A DNA stretch of 64,000 nucleotides from Rothia gullae (GTDB lineage: Bacteria > Actinomycetota > Actinomycetes > Actinomycetales > Micrococcaceae). Below are positions 16,369-25,886 of the stretch, in pieces. The notes beneath the pieces were generated by a model. It was not told the DNA's origin, ran no database searches, and saw nothing but the letters and a program-made list of their open reading frames with translations. The stretch lies in NCBI RefSeq assembly GCF_024294905.1, contig NZ_JANCOC010000003.1, positions 145,966-209,965 on the forward strand, written 5' to 3'. The translations under genes were made by a program, and so were the position numbers. The first letter of the stretch is position 1; the number at the start of each line of letters is the position of its first letter.

Positions 16369-17652
16369 TTAGCCGCGCGGAGCGGGAATGTGGATGCGGT
16401 TCTCCACAGCCTTCAGCGCGATATCGGTGCGGTACTGCGCGCCAGCCCAGGAGATAGCGCGAACGCCCTCGTAGGCGGCGTTACGGGCGGCGCCCAGGTT
16501 CTCACCGAGCGCCACGACGGCCAGCACGCGGCCGCCGGCAGTCAGCACACCCTCCTCAGATGCGACGGTGCCCGCGTGAATCACGTGCACGCCCTCCAGG
16601 GCGTTCGCCTCATCCAGACCGGAGATGACGTCACCCTTGCGGGGAGTGTCCGGGTAGTTCTCGGCAGCCATGACCACGTCAACTGCGGTGCGGGGATCCC
16701 AATCCAGCTCGGTACCCTCAGAAATTTCACCGCGTGCAGCCGCGCGCAGCAGCTGACCCAGCGGGGTGCGCAGACGCGCCAGAACCGCCTGGGTTTCCGG
16801 GTCGCCAAAGCGTGCGTTGAACTCGATAACGCGCACGCCGCGGCTGGTGACCGCCAGACCGCAGAAGAGCACGCCTACGAACGGGGTGCCGCGCTCAGCC
16901 ATACGAGCCACGGTCGGGCGGGCAACCTTCTCCACAACCTCCTGCACGAAGCCCTCGGGCAGCCAGGGAAGCGGGGTGTAGGCGCCCATACCGCCGGTGT
17001 TCGGGCCCTCGTCGTTGTCGAAAATGCGCTTGAAGTCCTGAGCCGGGGACAGCGGCAGAACGTTCTTACCGTCAGAGATGACGAAGAGGGACACCTCGGG
17101 GCCGTCCAGGAACTCTTCGATAACCACGGTGCCGCCAGCGTTGAAGCAAGCCTGAGCGTGCTCCAGTGCCGCGGCACGGTCCTCGGTCACCACAACGCCC
17201 TTACCCGCAGCCAGGCCGTCGTCCTTCACCACGTAGGGTGCACCGAACTCGTCCAGTGCCGCCTGCGCCTCAGCGACATTCGATGCCACGTAGGCGCGGG
17301 CGGTCGGTACGGAAGCCTCTTCCATGACCTGCTTAGCGAAAGCCTTGGAGCCCTCCAGCTGTGCGGCAGCTGCGGAGGGGCCGAAAACATCAAAGCCCGC
17401 CTCACACAGCGCGTCAGAAACACCGGCGACCAGGGGCGCCTCCGGGCCGATAACGACCAGGTCGGCGTTCAGTTCGCGTGCCAGGGCGGTTGCCTGGGCG
17501 GGGTCATTCGCATCAATTGCGTGGACGGGAACATCCTGAGCAATGCCGGCGTTGCCGGGGGCGCTGTGCACCTCAGTTACCTCAGGGTCGCGCAGAAGCG
17601 CTCGAATAATTGCGTGTTCGCGGCCGCCGGGGCCCAGTACCAAAACCTTCAT
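16369..17652 (-). CDS. purD: Phosphoribosylamine-glycine ligase
   Basis: A 427-residue GAR synthetase, step 2 of purine synthesis. It begins [15 protein letters not shown], the family's N-terminal nucleotide-binding signature, and has an ATP-grasp domain with [13 protein letters not shown] and [12 protein letters not shown], followed by RFGDPETQ. No Shine-Dalgarno is visible. Instead TACCCT (complement of 17660-17665) sits seven bases before the ATG, so the message may be leaderless. A further in-frame upstream extension to 17742 is not family-like. Confidence 0.96.
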   Translation of the reverse strand: MKVLVLGPGGREHAIIRALLRDPEVTEVHSAPGNAGIAQDVPVHAIDANDPAQATALARELNADLVVIGPEAPLVAGVSDALCEAGFDVFGPSAAAAQLEGSKAFAKQVMEEASVPTARAYVASNVAEAQAALDEFGAPYVVKDDGLAAGKGVVVTEDRAAALEHAQACFNAGGTVVIEEFLDGPEVSLFVISDGKNVLPLSPAQDFKRIFDNDEGPNTGGMGAYTPLPWLPEGFVQEVVEKVARPTVARMAERGTPFVGVLFCGLAVTSRGVRVIEFNARFGDPETQAVLARLRTPLGQLLRAAARGEISEGTELDWDPRTAVDVVMAAENYPDTPRKGDVISGLDEANALEGVHVIHAGTVASEEGVLTAGGRVLAVVALGENLGAARNAAYEGVRAISWAGAQYRTDIALKAVENRIHIPAPRG

Positions 17653-17804
17653 GCTATTCAGGGTACCCGCTATCACACTAAAAATGTGAGCTGAGCACAC
17701 TAAAAATGCGGCTCTTCTTCTCATGTAGCGGCACAGTCGCAAGAATACACGCTAGAGAAGAGCCACACAGCGCGGTAACCGAAGCTACCGAATCAAGCTA
17801 AACC

Positions 17805-18134
17805 TTAGATGAGGGCGGTAATAGCAGCCAGGCTGCCGAAGACAATACCGGGAGCGTTCGCGATGATAATCGGGATGTCCTTCTTGGGGCGCCACAGACC
17901 GTACAGCAACCAGAGAGTGCAGTTCATGGCGGCTACCAGAGGCTGGATCCAGTCACCCTTGTGACCGTTCAGGTTACCGATAATCTGCGGGAAGTAGAAG
18001 ACGTACATGAGCACGGCAGCAATCGAAGCGGCTCGCGCGAGAATGGGGAAAAACTTGGCGTGAAATTCAGAATCCACGCCCACGCCGCCCTTAGAGGAAG
18101 TGTTCTGTGCCGAGGTGTTGTTCTGCTCTGCCAT
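17805..18134 (-). CDS. SemiSWEET-like sugar transporter
   Basis: A 109-residue membrane protein with three hydrophobic helices (about 32-50, 62-80 and 88-107) and the PQ-loop signature YFPQIIGNL, followed by MNCTLWLLYG. This fits the bacterial SemiSWEET family, which dimerises to move mono- or disaccharides across the membrane. The N-terminal 25 residues are hydrophilic and probably disordered. The gene stands alone between purD and the divergent asparaginase gene. The sugar is unknown. Confidence 0.82.
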   Translation of the reverse strand: MAEQNNTSAQNTSSKGGVGVDSEFHAKFFPILARAASIAAVLMYVFYFPQIIGNLNGHKGDWIQPLVAAMNCTLWLLYGLWRPKKDIPIIIANAPGIVFGSLAAITALI

Positions 18135-18395
18135 GGATGTATTCCTTTACATGGTTTGCCGCTCACTAATCAAGAGTGAGTTGAGGGGTAAGGGGCATTA
18201 AGCGATGCATACTCTTACCGGGTCACGTCTAACTAGTTTCGCATAAATATAGGGGTCCCTGGGCTGCAGCAATTTCCTACCGGATGCATTACGCCCGTTC
18301 TCAGACTGCATATCGGGGCATGCCAGCCTCACGCTCACCTCCGCGCCGCTGAACATGAATAGGGTCAAGCCGCACACCCCGTTTAAACTAGAAGA

Positions 18396-19526
18396 ATGAC
18401 CAACAGCACCACCCCACAGGCAACAACTCACACCACCGACCACAGCAGCGCCTTCGACGTAGAACTCGCGCAGCTCACCCGCAACAACTTCATTGAGGCA
18501 CGCCACCGCGGCCGCCTCATCCTTCTGGGCCCCGACGGCGATGTACAGCTTGCCCTCGGCGACATTCACGAGCCCTTCTACCTGCGCTCTGCCGCCAAAC
18601 CGCTGCAGGCCATCGGATCCATGAAGGCGGGCGCGCCCCTGCGCGGCTCCCAGGTCGCCATCGCCTGCGGCTCGCACCGCGGCACCTTCGAGCAGATGCG
18701 CGCCGTGCAGGACGTACTCACCCAGGGCAGCACCGAAACCAACCCGCTCACCCCGGCAACAAACCTGGCGCTCAAGCCCACGCTCCCCTCCGACAAGCAG
18801 GCACGCCAGGCAATGGTCCAGGCGAACCTTGCCGCTACTGCCCTGGCGCATCCCTGCTCCGGCAAGCACGCCGCATTCCTGTGGGCCTGCACCGCCAAGC
18901 TCGAGCGCGGCGACCTCGAAGAGGGATCACAGAACTGGACTCTGCACAACTACCTCGACCCCGCCCACCCGCTGCAGCAGGTCATCACCGAAGAAATTGA
19001 GGCGTTCACCGGCGAGCCCGTAGCGGCAATCGGCGTTGACGGCTGCGGTGCGCCCGTGCACGCCGTCTCCCTAGCCGGTGCCGCACGCGCCTACTCGACC
19101 CTCGGCTCGGCAATCCGCAACCTCGGGGCGGATGCGCGCGCCTCCACGGTTGCGACCGCCATGGTGGATTACCCCGAGCTGATTCAGGCGCCCGAATCCC
19201 CCGACACCGTGCTCAGCGAAGAACTGGACGCGATCGTTAAAGGCGGTGCGGAGGGCGTGCTCTGCATTGGTCTGCGTTCGGGTGCGTCCGTGGTGGTGAA
19301 GATGAGCGACGGTTCGCACCGCGCCATGTACGCCGTGGCTCTGCGCGCTCTCGCCGCTGGCGGCTACCTGAGCACCGAGGAATGCGAGCGCCTACTCGCG
19401 CTTGTGGTACACCCGGTGACCGGCGGCTACGTGGACGGCAAGCCGGTTGAGGTGGGCGAGCTGCGCGTACATGAGGAGCTTTTCACCCGCAAGGATCTGG
19501 TTCCCGGCGCCCCGGAAAAGGACTAG
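18396..19526 (+). CDS. Asparaginase (type III/Rhizobium AnsA-like)
   Basis: A 376-residue protein of the asparaginase II (Pfam Asparaginase_II) family, unrelated in fold to E. coli AnsA/AnsB. Recognisable sections are RGRLILLGPDGDV, YLRSAAKPLQA, HPCSGKHAAFL and GVDGCGAPVHA. The conserved Ser-Lys pairs and the cysteine of the second motif belong to the active site in this family. It should deaminate L-asparagine to aspartate in the cytoplasm. TAAACT sits six bases before ATG with no Shine-Dalgarno, suggesting a leaderless transcript. It is followed after two bases by a sterol-carrier-like gene. Confidence 0.88.
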   Translation: MTNSTTPQATTHTTDHSSAFDVELAQLTRNNFIEARHRGRLILLGPDGDVQLALGDIHEPFYLRSAAKPLQAIGSMKAGAPLRGSQVAIACGSHRGTFEQMRAVQDVLTQGSTETNPLTPATNLALKPTLPSDKQARQAMVQANLAATALAHPCSGKHAAFLWACTAKLERGDLEEGSQNWTLHNYLDPAHPLQQVITEEIEAFTGEPVAAIGVDGCGAPVHAVSLAGAARAYSTLGSAIRNLGADARASTVATAMVDYPELIQAPESPDTVLSEELDAIVKGGAEGVLCIGLRSGASVVVKMSDGSHRAMYAVALRALAAGGYLSTEECERLLALVVHPVTGGYVDGKPVEVGELRVHEELFTRKDLVPGAPEKD

Positions 19527-19528
19527 TC

Positions 19529-19981
19529 GTGGCAATTCGACGTAAAACCTCCGAAGCAGACGGCATGGCGGCGGTACGCGAAGTGCGTGCTTTCTTTGAG
19601 GAACAGCATGTGGCAGCCGGTGAGCCTGCGGATTCGCACGCCCGAGGCGAGTACCTGCTGAACAGCCCCGAGGTGGAGCAGGCGTTTGCCGCGCTCCCCC
19701 GTTCGGTGCGTGCGACCTTCGTTCGCTTCACACTTGAAGAGCTTGCGACCCTCGCCCCCGGCAATAGTGTGGAAGTGCGTGTGCCCCCGCTGGGTGTGAC
19801 CCAGTGCGTGGCGGGTCCTCGCCATACGCGCGGCACCCCGCCGTCCGTGGTGGAGGCGCGGCCGCTCGTGTGGGCGGCGCTGGTGCTGGGTGCGTGTTCG
19901 TGGGAGCAGGCGGTGGGTGCCGGTGCGCTTGATGCGTCCGGTGAGCGCAGTAATTTGTCGGCGTTGCTTCCGCTCTTCTAG
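19529..19981 (+). CDS. Sterol-carrier-family-like protein
   Basis: A 150-residue protein that I match to the actinobacterial 'sterol carrier family protein' found immediately upstream of purF. It shows VRATFVRFTLEELATLAPGNSVEVRVPP and a C-terminal segment with WAALVLGACSWEQAV. The start is GTG at 19529, two bases after the asparaginase stop, so the two are probably co-transcribed. The function is unknown; conserved linkage with purF is the main clue. No membrane segment or signal peptide is seen. Confidence 0.7.
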   Translation: MAIRRKTSEADGMAAVREVRAFFEEQHVAAGEPADSHARGEYLLNSPEVEQAFAALPRSVRATFVRFTLEELATLAPGNSVEVRVPPLGVTQCVAGPRHTRGTPPSVVEARPLVWAALVLGACSWEQAVGAGALDASGERSNLSALLPLF

Positions 19982-20256
19982 GTCTCTTTCGTCTTCTTCT
20001 TAGCCGCCGTGCGGAGTGCGTCTGCAAACATGTTCCACATCATGAACTAACGTGCATATCCGCGGTTTATTGTCGATTTATTATTGAGAACCCCCAATAT
20101 TCCCCGTATTCACCGAGAATCTGGGGGTATCCGGCGACCCCTCACCGGCATTGCGGGCTTCCGACTGAGGATACTGAGGGTATCCTCCACCACGACCAGG
20201 ACTAAAACCGTTACACTTTAAAGGTCTGGTGTATGCTCTAGCACACACAGGCTGGT

Positions 20257-22083
20257 GTGAGTGCGGCAACACGCCCCAATCTTGCGCCTGCGCAGACGCA
20301 TCCGCAGTCCCAACGTCGAAAAGACAGTGAATTGATTCGCCCCGACGGAAAACTCACTCACGACCTCGATCCGATTGACCACGGCCCCAAGGACGCCTGC
20401 GGCGTCTTCGGCGTCTGGGCACCCGGCGAGGACGTGGCAAAGCTAACCTACTACGGCCTGTACGCACTCCAGCACCGCGGCCAGGAATCAGCAGGTATCG
20501 CAACCAGTAACGGCAAACGTATCCACGTGTACAAAGATATGGGACTCGTCTCCCAGGTCTTTGACGAAGCCACCCTCAGCTCCATGCCCGGCGACCACGC
20601 TATCGGCCACGCCCGATACTCCACCACCGGCGCATCCCACTGGGCTAACGCACAACCCACCCTCGGTACCACCCCGCACGGCACGCTCTGCCTGGCGCAC
20701 AACGGTAACCTCACCAACTCGGCTGATCTCTACGACCGAGTCATCGCCAAGAATGGCGGCAAGCCCCCCAAGCACGGCGAACTCGCCCAGGGCAACACCA
20801 CCGACACCGCACTCGTCACCGCCCTGCTGGCGGAGCACGACTTCGATTCCCTCGAAGAAGCAGCACTCGACCTGCTGCCGACCCTGCGTGGTGCCTTCTG
20901 CCTCACTTTCATGGATGAGAACACCCTCTACGCCGCACGCGACCCGCAGGGTGTACGCCCCCTCGTACTCGGTCGCCTGGAGCGCGGCTGGGTTGTCGCA
21001 TCCGAAACCGCGGCACTTGATATTGTCGGCGCGTCCTTCGTGCGTGAAGTTGAGCCCGGCGAATTCCTCACCATTGACGAGAACGGCCTGCGTTCCCAGC
21101 GCTTCGCTGAGGCTAAGCCCGCCGGTTGTGTCTTCGAGTACGTTTACCTCGCTCGCCCGGACACCACCATCTCCGGCCGTAGCGTCTACGAATCCCGCGT
21201 AGAAATGGGCCGTCAGCTCGCCCGCGAACACGCCGTCGAAGCTGACCTGGTCATGCCCACCCCCGAATCCGGTGTTCCGGCTGCTATCGGCTACGCCGAA
21301 GAGTCCGGCATTCCTTACGGTAACGGTCTGGTCAAGAACGCTTACGTGGGTCGAACCTTCATTCAGCCCTCGCAGACCATCCGCCAGCTCGGTATCCGTC
21401 TGAAGCTGAACCCACTCAAGTCTGTGGTTGCTGGCAAGCGCCTTGTCGTTATTGACGACTCCATCGTTCGCGGTAACACCCAGCGCGCCCTCGTGCGTAT
21501 GCTCCGCGAAGCCGGCGCAAAGGAAGTACACGTGCGCATCTCCTCCCCGCCCGTAAAGTGGCCCTGCTTCTACGGTATTGACTTCGCCTCCCGCGCGGAG
21601 CTTATCGCTAACGGCCTGTCCGTGGACGAAATCGCCTCCTCCCTGGGCGCCGACTCGCTCGGCTTCATCTCGCAGGACGGCATGATGGCAGCCACCGAAC
21701 AGCCCACCGAAAACATGTGTACCGCATGCTTCACTGGCGAATACCCGATTGAACTGCCTAGCGAGGAACGACGCGGCAAGTCCCTCTTTGACGCTGGAGA
21801 AAAGGGCAAGGGCGGCCCCCTCGCCGGTAAGGCGGCTGAGGTGACCGTGGAACGTCCCGTTCCCTCCAAGCCCGAGCACGCCGAGGCAATCTCCATTGAA
21901 ACCCGCGAAGGCACCGAAACTCTCGAAACGAAGTTCAACCCCTCCGCAGTACAGATTGCTGCAGACGACGCCGGTATGGGCATGTGCAACCCCGGCCCCG
22001 ATGCCGACCTCGAGGCCCTGCTCACCGAGCAGGACCGCACCCCCGCAAACTCCTCCGCTACCACTACCCCGAAGGAATCCTAA
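20257..22083 (+). CDS. purF: Amidophosphoribosyltransferase
   Basis: A 608-residue PurF, committing PRPP and glutamine to phosphoribosylamine. DACGVFGVWAP marks the processed N-terminal Cys of the Ntn-glutaminase domain; the phosphoribosyltransferase signature VVIDDSIVRGNT is near residue 405. Three Cys (in VKWPCFYG and ENMCTACFTGEYP) resemble the Fe-S ligands of the B. subtilis-type enzyme. A 46-residue N-terminal leader precedes the catalytic Cys. About 95 residues at the C-terminus (after YPIELP) are extra compared with usual PurF and look disordered. GTG start. Its TAA overlaps the purM ATG (TAATG). Confidence 0.95.
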   Translation: MSAATRPNLAPAQTHPQSQRRKDSELIRPDGKLTHDLDPIDHGPKDACGVFGVWAPGEDVAKLTYYGLYALQHRGQESAGIATSNGKRIHVYKDMGLVSQVFDEATLSSMPGDHAIGHARYSTTGASHWANAQPTLGTTPHGTLCLAHNGNLTNSADLYDRVIAKNGGKPPKHGELAQGNTTDTALVTALLAEHDFDSLEEAALDLLPTLRGAFCLTFMDENTLYAARDPQGVRPLVLGRLERGWVVASETAALDIVGASFVREVEPGEFLTIDENGLRSQRFAEAKPAGCVFEYVYLARPDTTISGRSVYESRVEMGRQLAREHAVEADLVMPTPESGVPAAIGYAEESGIPYGNGLVKNAYVGRTFIQPSQTIRQLGIRLKLNPLKSVVAGKRLVVIDDSIVRGNTQRALVRMLREAGAKEVHVRISSPPVKWPCFYGIDFASRAELIANGLSVDEIASSLGADSLGFISQDGMMAATEQPTENMCTACFTGEYPIELPSEERRGKSLFDAGEKGKGGPLAGKAAEVTVERPVPSKPEHAEAISIETREGTETLETKFNPSAVQIAADDAGMGMCNPGPDADLEALLTEQDRTPANSSATTTPKES

Positions 22084-23228
22084 TGAGCGAGAACACCACC
22101 ACCGTAACCTACGCAAGCGCAGGTGTTGACGTAGAGGCTGGCGATCGCGCCGTTGAGCTGATGAAGGGCGCTATCAAGGCGACCCACAACTCCTCCGTCG
22201 TTGGTGGCGTGGGCGGCTTCGCGGGCCTGTACGACGTCTCCGAGCTGGTCAAGTACCGCAAGCCCTACCTTGCCACCTCCACTGACGGTGTGGGCACCAA
22301 GGTCGCTATTGCGCAGGCACTCGATATTCACGACACTATCGGTTACGACCTGGTCGGCATGGTCGTGGACGACATCGTCGTGTGCGGTGCGAAGCCGCTG
22401 TTCATGACCGACTACATTGCCACCGGCAAGGTCGTTCCCGAGCGTATCGCTGACATTGTGCGCGGTATCGCTGGCGCATGTGCGCAGGCTGGCACCGCCC
22501 TGGTTGGCGGCGAAACCGCTGAGCACCCCGGCCTGCTCGCAGAAGACGAGTACGACGTTGCAGGCGCGGCAACCGGTCTGGTTGAGGCTGACGAGCTGCT
22601 CGGCCCCGAGCGCGTACGTGAGGGCGACGTGCTGATTGCTATGGCATCCTCCGGTATTCACTCCAACGGCTACTCCCTGGTCCGCAAGGTCCTGAACGTT
22701 GCCGGCTGGGGCCTGGAGCGTCAGGTGGACGAGCTGGGCCGCACCATCGGTGAAGAGCTGCTCGAACCCACCCGCGTGTACGCTGCAGACTGCCTGGACC
22801 TGGCGGCAGCATTCCCCGTCAACGGCGAAGACGGAACCACCGGCAGCGGTGTACGCGGCTTCTCTCACGTGACTGGCGGCGGCCTGGCTGCTAACCTGGC
22901 TCGCGTTCTACCTCAGGGCCTGGAGGGTCGCGTGGACCGCTCCACCTGGCAGATTCCCGCCATCTTCTCCCTGATCGGCTCGCTGGGCAACGTGCCCTTG
23001 GCCGACCTGGAGCGCACCCTGAACCTGGGCGTGGGCATGATCGCCATCGTTGACCCCTCCGTGGCTGAGGCTGCTACCAAGCGTCTGAACAACCGCGGTA
23101 TCCTCTCCTGGATTATGGGTGACGTTGTTGCCGCCGGTGAGCCCGAGGCTAACAACCCCGATTACGTGCAGGGCGCTAAGGGCGTGGACGGCGGCGCGGT
23201 TCGCCTGCTGGGCTCCTACGCTTCCTAA
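22083..23228 (+). CDS. purM: Phosphoribosylformylglycinamidine cyclo-ligase
   Basis: A 381-residue AIR synthetase, step 5 of purine synthesis. Motifs include YASAGVDVEAGDRAVELMK, TDGVGTK, VDDIVVCGAKPLFM and GGETAEHPG. Start ATG 22083 shares a base with the purF stop, showing translational coupling. A strong terminator lies 57 bases after the stop, so purF-purM ends here. Confidence 0.96.
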   Translation: MSENTTTVTYASAGVDVEAGDRAVELMKGAIKATHNSSVVGGVGGFAGLYDVSELVKYRKPYLATSTDGVGTKVAIAQALDIHDTIGYDLVGMVVDDIVVCGAKPLFMTDYIATGKVVPERIADIVRGIAGACAQAGTALVGGETAEHPGLLAEDEYDVAGAATGLVEADELLGPERVREGDVLIAMASSGIHSNGYSLVRKVLNVAGWGLERQVDELGRTIGEELLEPTRVYAADCLDLAAAFPVNGEDGTTGSGVRGFSHVTGGGLAANLARVLPQGLEGRVDRSTWQIPAIFSLIGSLGNVPLADLERTLNLGVGMIAIVDPSVAEAATKRLNNRGILSWIMGDVVAAGEPEANNPDYVQGAKGVDGGAVRLLGSYAS

Positions 23229-23284
23229 AGACGCTTTCTCCAGTAGGTAGCGAGCGCCAGCTTGCTGGTGCTGATGATTCTATA

Positions 23285-23325
23285 GACCGGGGCGGTCACC
23301 GATGCGGTGGCCGCCCCGGTCTTTT
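23285..23325 (+). terminator. Terminator of purF-purM
   Basis: A 15-bp stem (accggggcggtcacc 23286-23300 with ggtggccgccccggt 23306-23320) is followed by CTTTTCT. It overlaps the GTG at 23307, which argues against starting the next gene there. Confidence 0.85.
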
Positions 23326-23345
23326 CTGTACCTGCAGGCTGTGCC

Positions 23346-23870
23346 ATGCGCCGACAATCAGCATTGTCAGCGCTGCCAGCTATGAGTCTGCTCGCCGCCG
23401 GTGCGCTCCTCTTCGGAGGCGAGCTGCTGGCCCAGCAGCTGATCAACGGTACCACCATGACCACCGAGCAGGTGTACCAGGCGTTCACCCTCATGAGGAC
23501 GAACCACATCAAATACGATAAGTACTTCTGTGGACGAGGTCTTATCAACAGCAAGCTTTCCTGCCAGCGCCCGCCGCGCAAAGTCATCGCCAAGGGTTTG
23601 AGCGCAGGCGCATCTAAGGAAAAGATAGCCGACAGTGCGGGAGATGCTGACACAGCTGAGGTAACCGCTGTAGCATCCGCACAGGCGGCTGGCACCAATG
23701 AGAAGAACCTCGCCAACGACTACAGCCGGGTTCCCGGAGCCCCCGCAAAGAAGATCCCCAAGGATGCCCAGGTCTACGACCTGAGCGGTGACGTCGAGCC
23801 CATCACCCAGAAGGAACCGCTGGTCACTAACCCGGTGCAGAAGCCCCGCGAGGCCGAAGAAAAGCGCTAA
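23346..23870 (+). CDS. Small secreted or membrane-anchored protein of unknown function
   Basis: A 174-residue hypothetical protein. The N-terminus has basic residues and a hydrophobic stretch (LPAMSLLAAGALLFGGELLA, about 9-28) that could be a signal peptide or anchor. Two Cys (in YFCGRG and LSCQRP) may form a disulfide, and the C-terminal half is charged and disordered. ATG 23346 is preferred because the upstream GTG lies in the purM terminator. I see no clear Shine-Dalgarno. A terminator follows at 23919. The family is not recognised, and an antisense frame of similar length makes the call less certain. Confidence 0.55.
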   Translation: MRRQSALSALPAMSLLAAGALLFGGELLAQQLINGTTMTTEQVYQAFTLMRTNHIKYDKYFCGRGLINSKLSCQRPPRKVIAKGLSAGASKEKIADSAGDADTAEVTAVASAQAAGTNEKNLANDYSRVPGAPAKKIPKDAQVYDLSGDVEPITQKEPLVTNPVQKPREAEEKR

Positions 23871-23918
23871 CCACACATACCGGGATAAACCTTCATAGAT
23901 TCACTTTGCAGGTATAGC

Positions 23919-23954
23919 AAAGCCCCCGATGAGAGAACTCATCGGGGGCTTTTC
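23919..23954. terminator. Bidirectional terminator
   Basis: A 13-bp stem (agcccccgatgag/ctcatcgggggct) with AAA and TTTT flanks lies between the convergent hypothetical gene and the subtilase gene. Confidence 0.85.
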
Positions 23955-23987
23955 GTGTCTAAACCCTAACTCAGCTAGCGGAGATGA

Positions 23988-25886
23988 CTAGCGGTGGTTA
24001 CCGGTTGCGAAGCCCATGTAGCCATTGTTCGGGTAGCCGCTGTTCGGGTAGGTGTTCGCGGAAGCACCGTACCAGGAGCGGTAACGCGGAGTGTGGCGGT
24101 AACGCGGACGCGACGGATAGGAGGGGCGAGTCACCGGGCGGGACGGGCGAGTCACCGGACGGCTGGGCTTAGGAGCGGGGGTCACCTTCGGCGCGGGGGC
24201 CTGCTGACGCTTAGCGTCCTCCTCAGCCTTCTTACGTGCCGCCTCTTCAGCTGCCTTCTTGCGTGCCGCCTCAGCCGCAGCAGCGTCGGCAGCCTCACGG
24301 TCAGAGCGGACCTGTTGAACCGCGCGCGCCGCGTTCACAATGCCGGAACCGCACGCGGACTGGTCGCACTCAACACCCTGAGAGGTGGACTGCAGAGCCT
24401 TCTTCGCCTGAGCGTAAGTCAGCTTCGGGTCGACCGCTTTCATGAGCGCCACAATACCGGCAACATGCGGTGCTGCCATGGAAGTGCCCTGGTACTCGGC
24501 GTAGTCGGCCTTACCGGGAGCGGTTTTACCTGCGTTCAGGGTGGAAAGAATACCGCCACCCCAGTAGCGGCGATCGCCACCGGGTGCGCTCACGTCCACG
24601 CGGGAACCATAGTTGGAGAAGTAGGATCGCTTGCCGTTCTTATCGGTTGCACCCACGTTGATGACATCCTCACAGTTGCCGGGGCTGGACTTCGAGGCAT
24701 CAAAGTTGTTGTTACCCGCTGCGACAACCACGATGGAGCCACGCTTATTCGCCTGAGCAATCGCCTGGCGGTACGGGGTGGTGCAGGTGCCCTCGCTACC
24801 GATGGACATGTTAATGACCTGGGCGGGGTTCTGGTTTGCGGGGACGCCGCGCACGCGACCACCGGCAGCCCAAATAATGCCGTCGGTGATGTCCGAGTCG
24901 AAGCCGCCGCAGGCGCCCAGAACGCGCACGGGCACAATCTTCGCCTCGGGTGCCACACCGGCAATGCCCTCGTTATTGTTCGCGATAGCGGCAATAGTGC
25001 CCGCCACATGGGTGCCGTGCCAGTCGGAGGCGGTCGCCTTCGAACCAGTGAAGCACTGGTTGTCTACGGTCCAGTTACCAGCATCGGTCGGGTCGGAGTC
25101 ACGGCCATTGCCGTCATTAGAGAACGCAGACTCGGCAATGAAGTCGTAGCCGGGCAGCACGTTAGCGTCCAGATCCGGGTGGGAGGTAATGCCGGAGTCC
25201 AGCACCGCCACGGTCACGCCCTTGCCGCGGGTGGTGCCCCACGCCTCCAGCGCGGAGACGCCTTTCTCACCGGTGAGGGACCACATGCGGTTCATCTTCG
25301 GGTCGTTGATTTTGACAGTCTTCGAGGTGTTGTCCACGGTGGCGTAGCGGCGCATATCGGGCGACACGGAGGCGACCTTGGAGTTCGCGCTCAGGGCGTT
25401 CATGTACTGCTGCGCCTGCGCGGGGGTGAGCTCTGCGGAGGTGGTTACCACGCTGGCATCCAGCGCGGTGGAGCGGACATAGCTGGTCTTAATGTTCAGC
25501 AGCTCGTCAATGCTCTGCACCTCGGAGCTGATACCCGCGTAGAGTGCGTCGCTCCAAGTTGCCTGCTGGGTCCCGGCGGTTGCAGACCAGTCAATCTGGT
25601 CTGCGGTGGCATCGGTGGAGGCGGCGTTCTTCGCCTCATCGGTATAGGTGATGATGAAGCGGTTGTACGCTACGGGCGTGGACTGGGTGGTCTGCGCGGT
25701 ATTGGAAATCTGGGTGGTGTTAGAAGCCTGTGCCGCCGCAGAAGTCTGGGTTGCATGAGTAGCCTGCGCGGTGGGTGCCGCCACGGCGGGGATCACGCTT
25801 GCCGAGAGCAGGCAAGTTGCGGTGACGAAGCTCAGCAGGGAACGCTGTGAGGAGCGTGCCTGCGAGGGGCGAGCAATGCGAAGCAT
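23988..25886 (-). CDS. Secreted subtilisin-like serine protease (S8)
   Basis: A 632-residue exported protease. A signal peptide (about 1-38, ending AVAAP) and a Thr/Ala/Gln-rich stretch precede an I9-like propeptide (YNRFIITYTDE to about 180). The S8 domain follows with all catalytic motifs: Asp in VAVLDSGITSHPDLD, His in WHGTHVAGTIA and Ser in GTSMAAPHVAGI. An Ala/Lys/Glu coiled segment and a Pro/Arg/Tyr-rich repeat tail (RPVTRPS twice, then Tyr/Asn/Gly) end the protein and may bind the wall. ATG 25886 is chosen because AAGG lies six bases ahead; ATG 25892 is possible. A paralogous pseudogene lies divergently at 26590. Confidence 0.92.
   Translation of the reverse strand: MLRIARPSQARSSQRSLLSFVTATCLLSASVIPAVAAPTAQATHATQTSAAAQASNTTQISNTAQTTQSTPVAYNRFIITYTDEAKNAASTDATADQIDWSATAGTQQATWSDALYAGISSEVQSIDELLNIKTSYVRSTALDASVVTTSAELTPAQAQQYMNALSANSKVASVSPDMRRYATVDNTSKTVKINDPKMNRMWSLTGEKGVSALEAWGTTRGKGVTVAVLDSGITSHPDLDANVLPGYDFIAESAFSNDGNGRDSDPTDAGNWTVDNQCFTGSKATASDWHGTHVAGTIAAIANNNEGIAGVAPEAKIVPVRVLGACGGFDSDITDGIIWAAGGRVRGVPANQNPAQVINMSIGSEGTCTTPYRQAIAQANKRGSIVVVAAGNNNFDASKSSPGNCEDVINVGATDKNGKRSYFSNYGSRVDVSAPGGDRRYWGGGILSTLNAGKTAPGKADYAEYQGTSMAAPHVAGIVALMKAVDPKLTYAQAKKALQSTSQGVECDQSACGSGIVNAARAVQQVRSDREAADAAAAEAARKKAAEEAARKKAEEDAKRQQAPAPKVTPAPKPSRPVTRPSRPVTRPSYPSRPRYRHTPRYRSWYGASANTYPNSGYPNNGYMGFATGNHR

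Noticed and set aside
20488-22116. 542-codon minus-strand open frame
   Set aside because: Antisense of purF. PurF has complete catalytic motifs and correct neighbours.
23307-23345. GTG start giving a longer hypothetical protein
   Set aside because: This start lies inside the right arm of the purM terminator, so the ATG at 23346 is preferred.
23994-25850. 618-codon plus-strand open frame
   Set aside because: Antisense of the intact subtilase, made of Gly/His/Val/Arg-rich sequence without domains.
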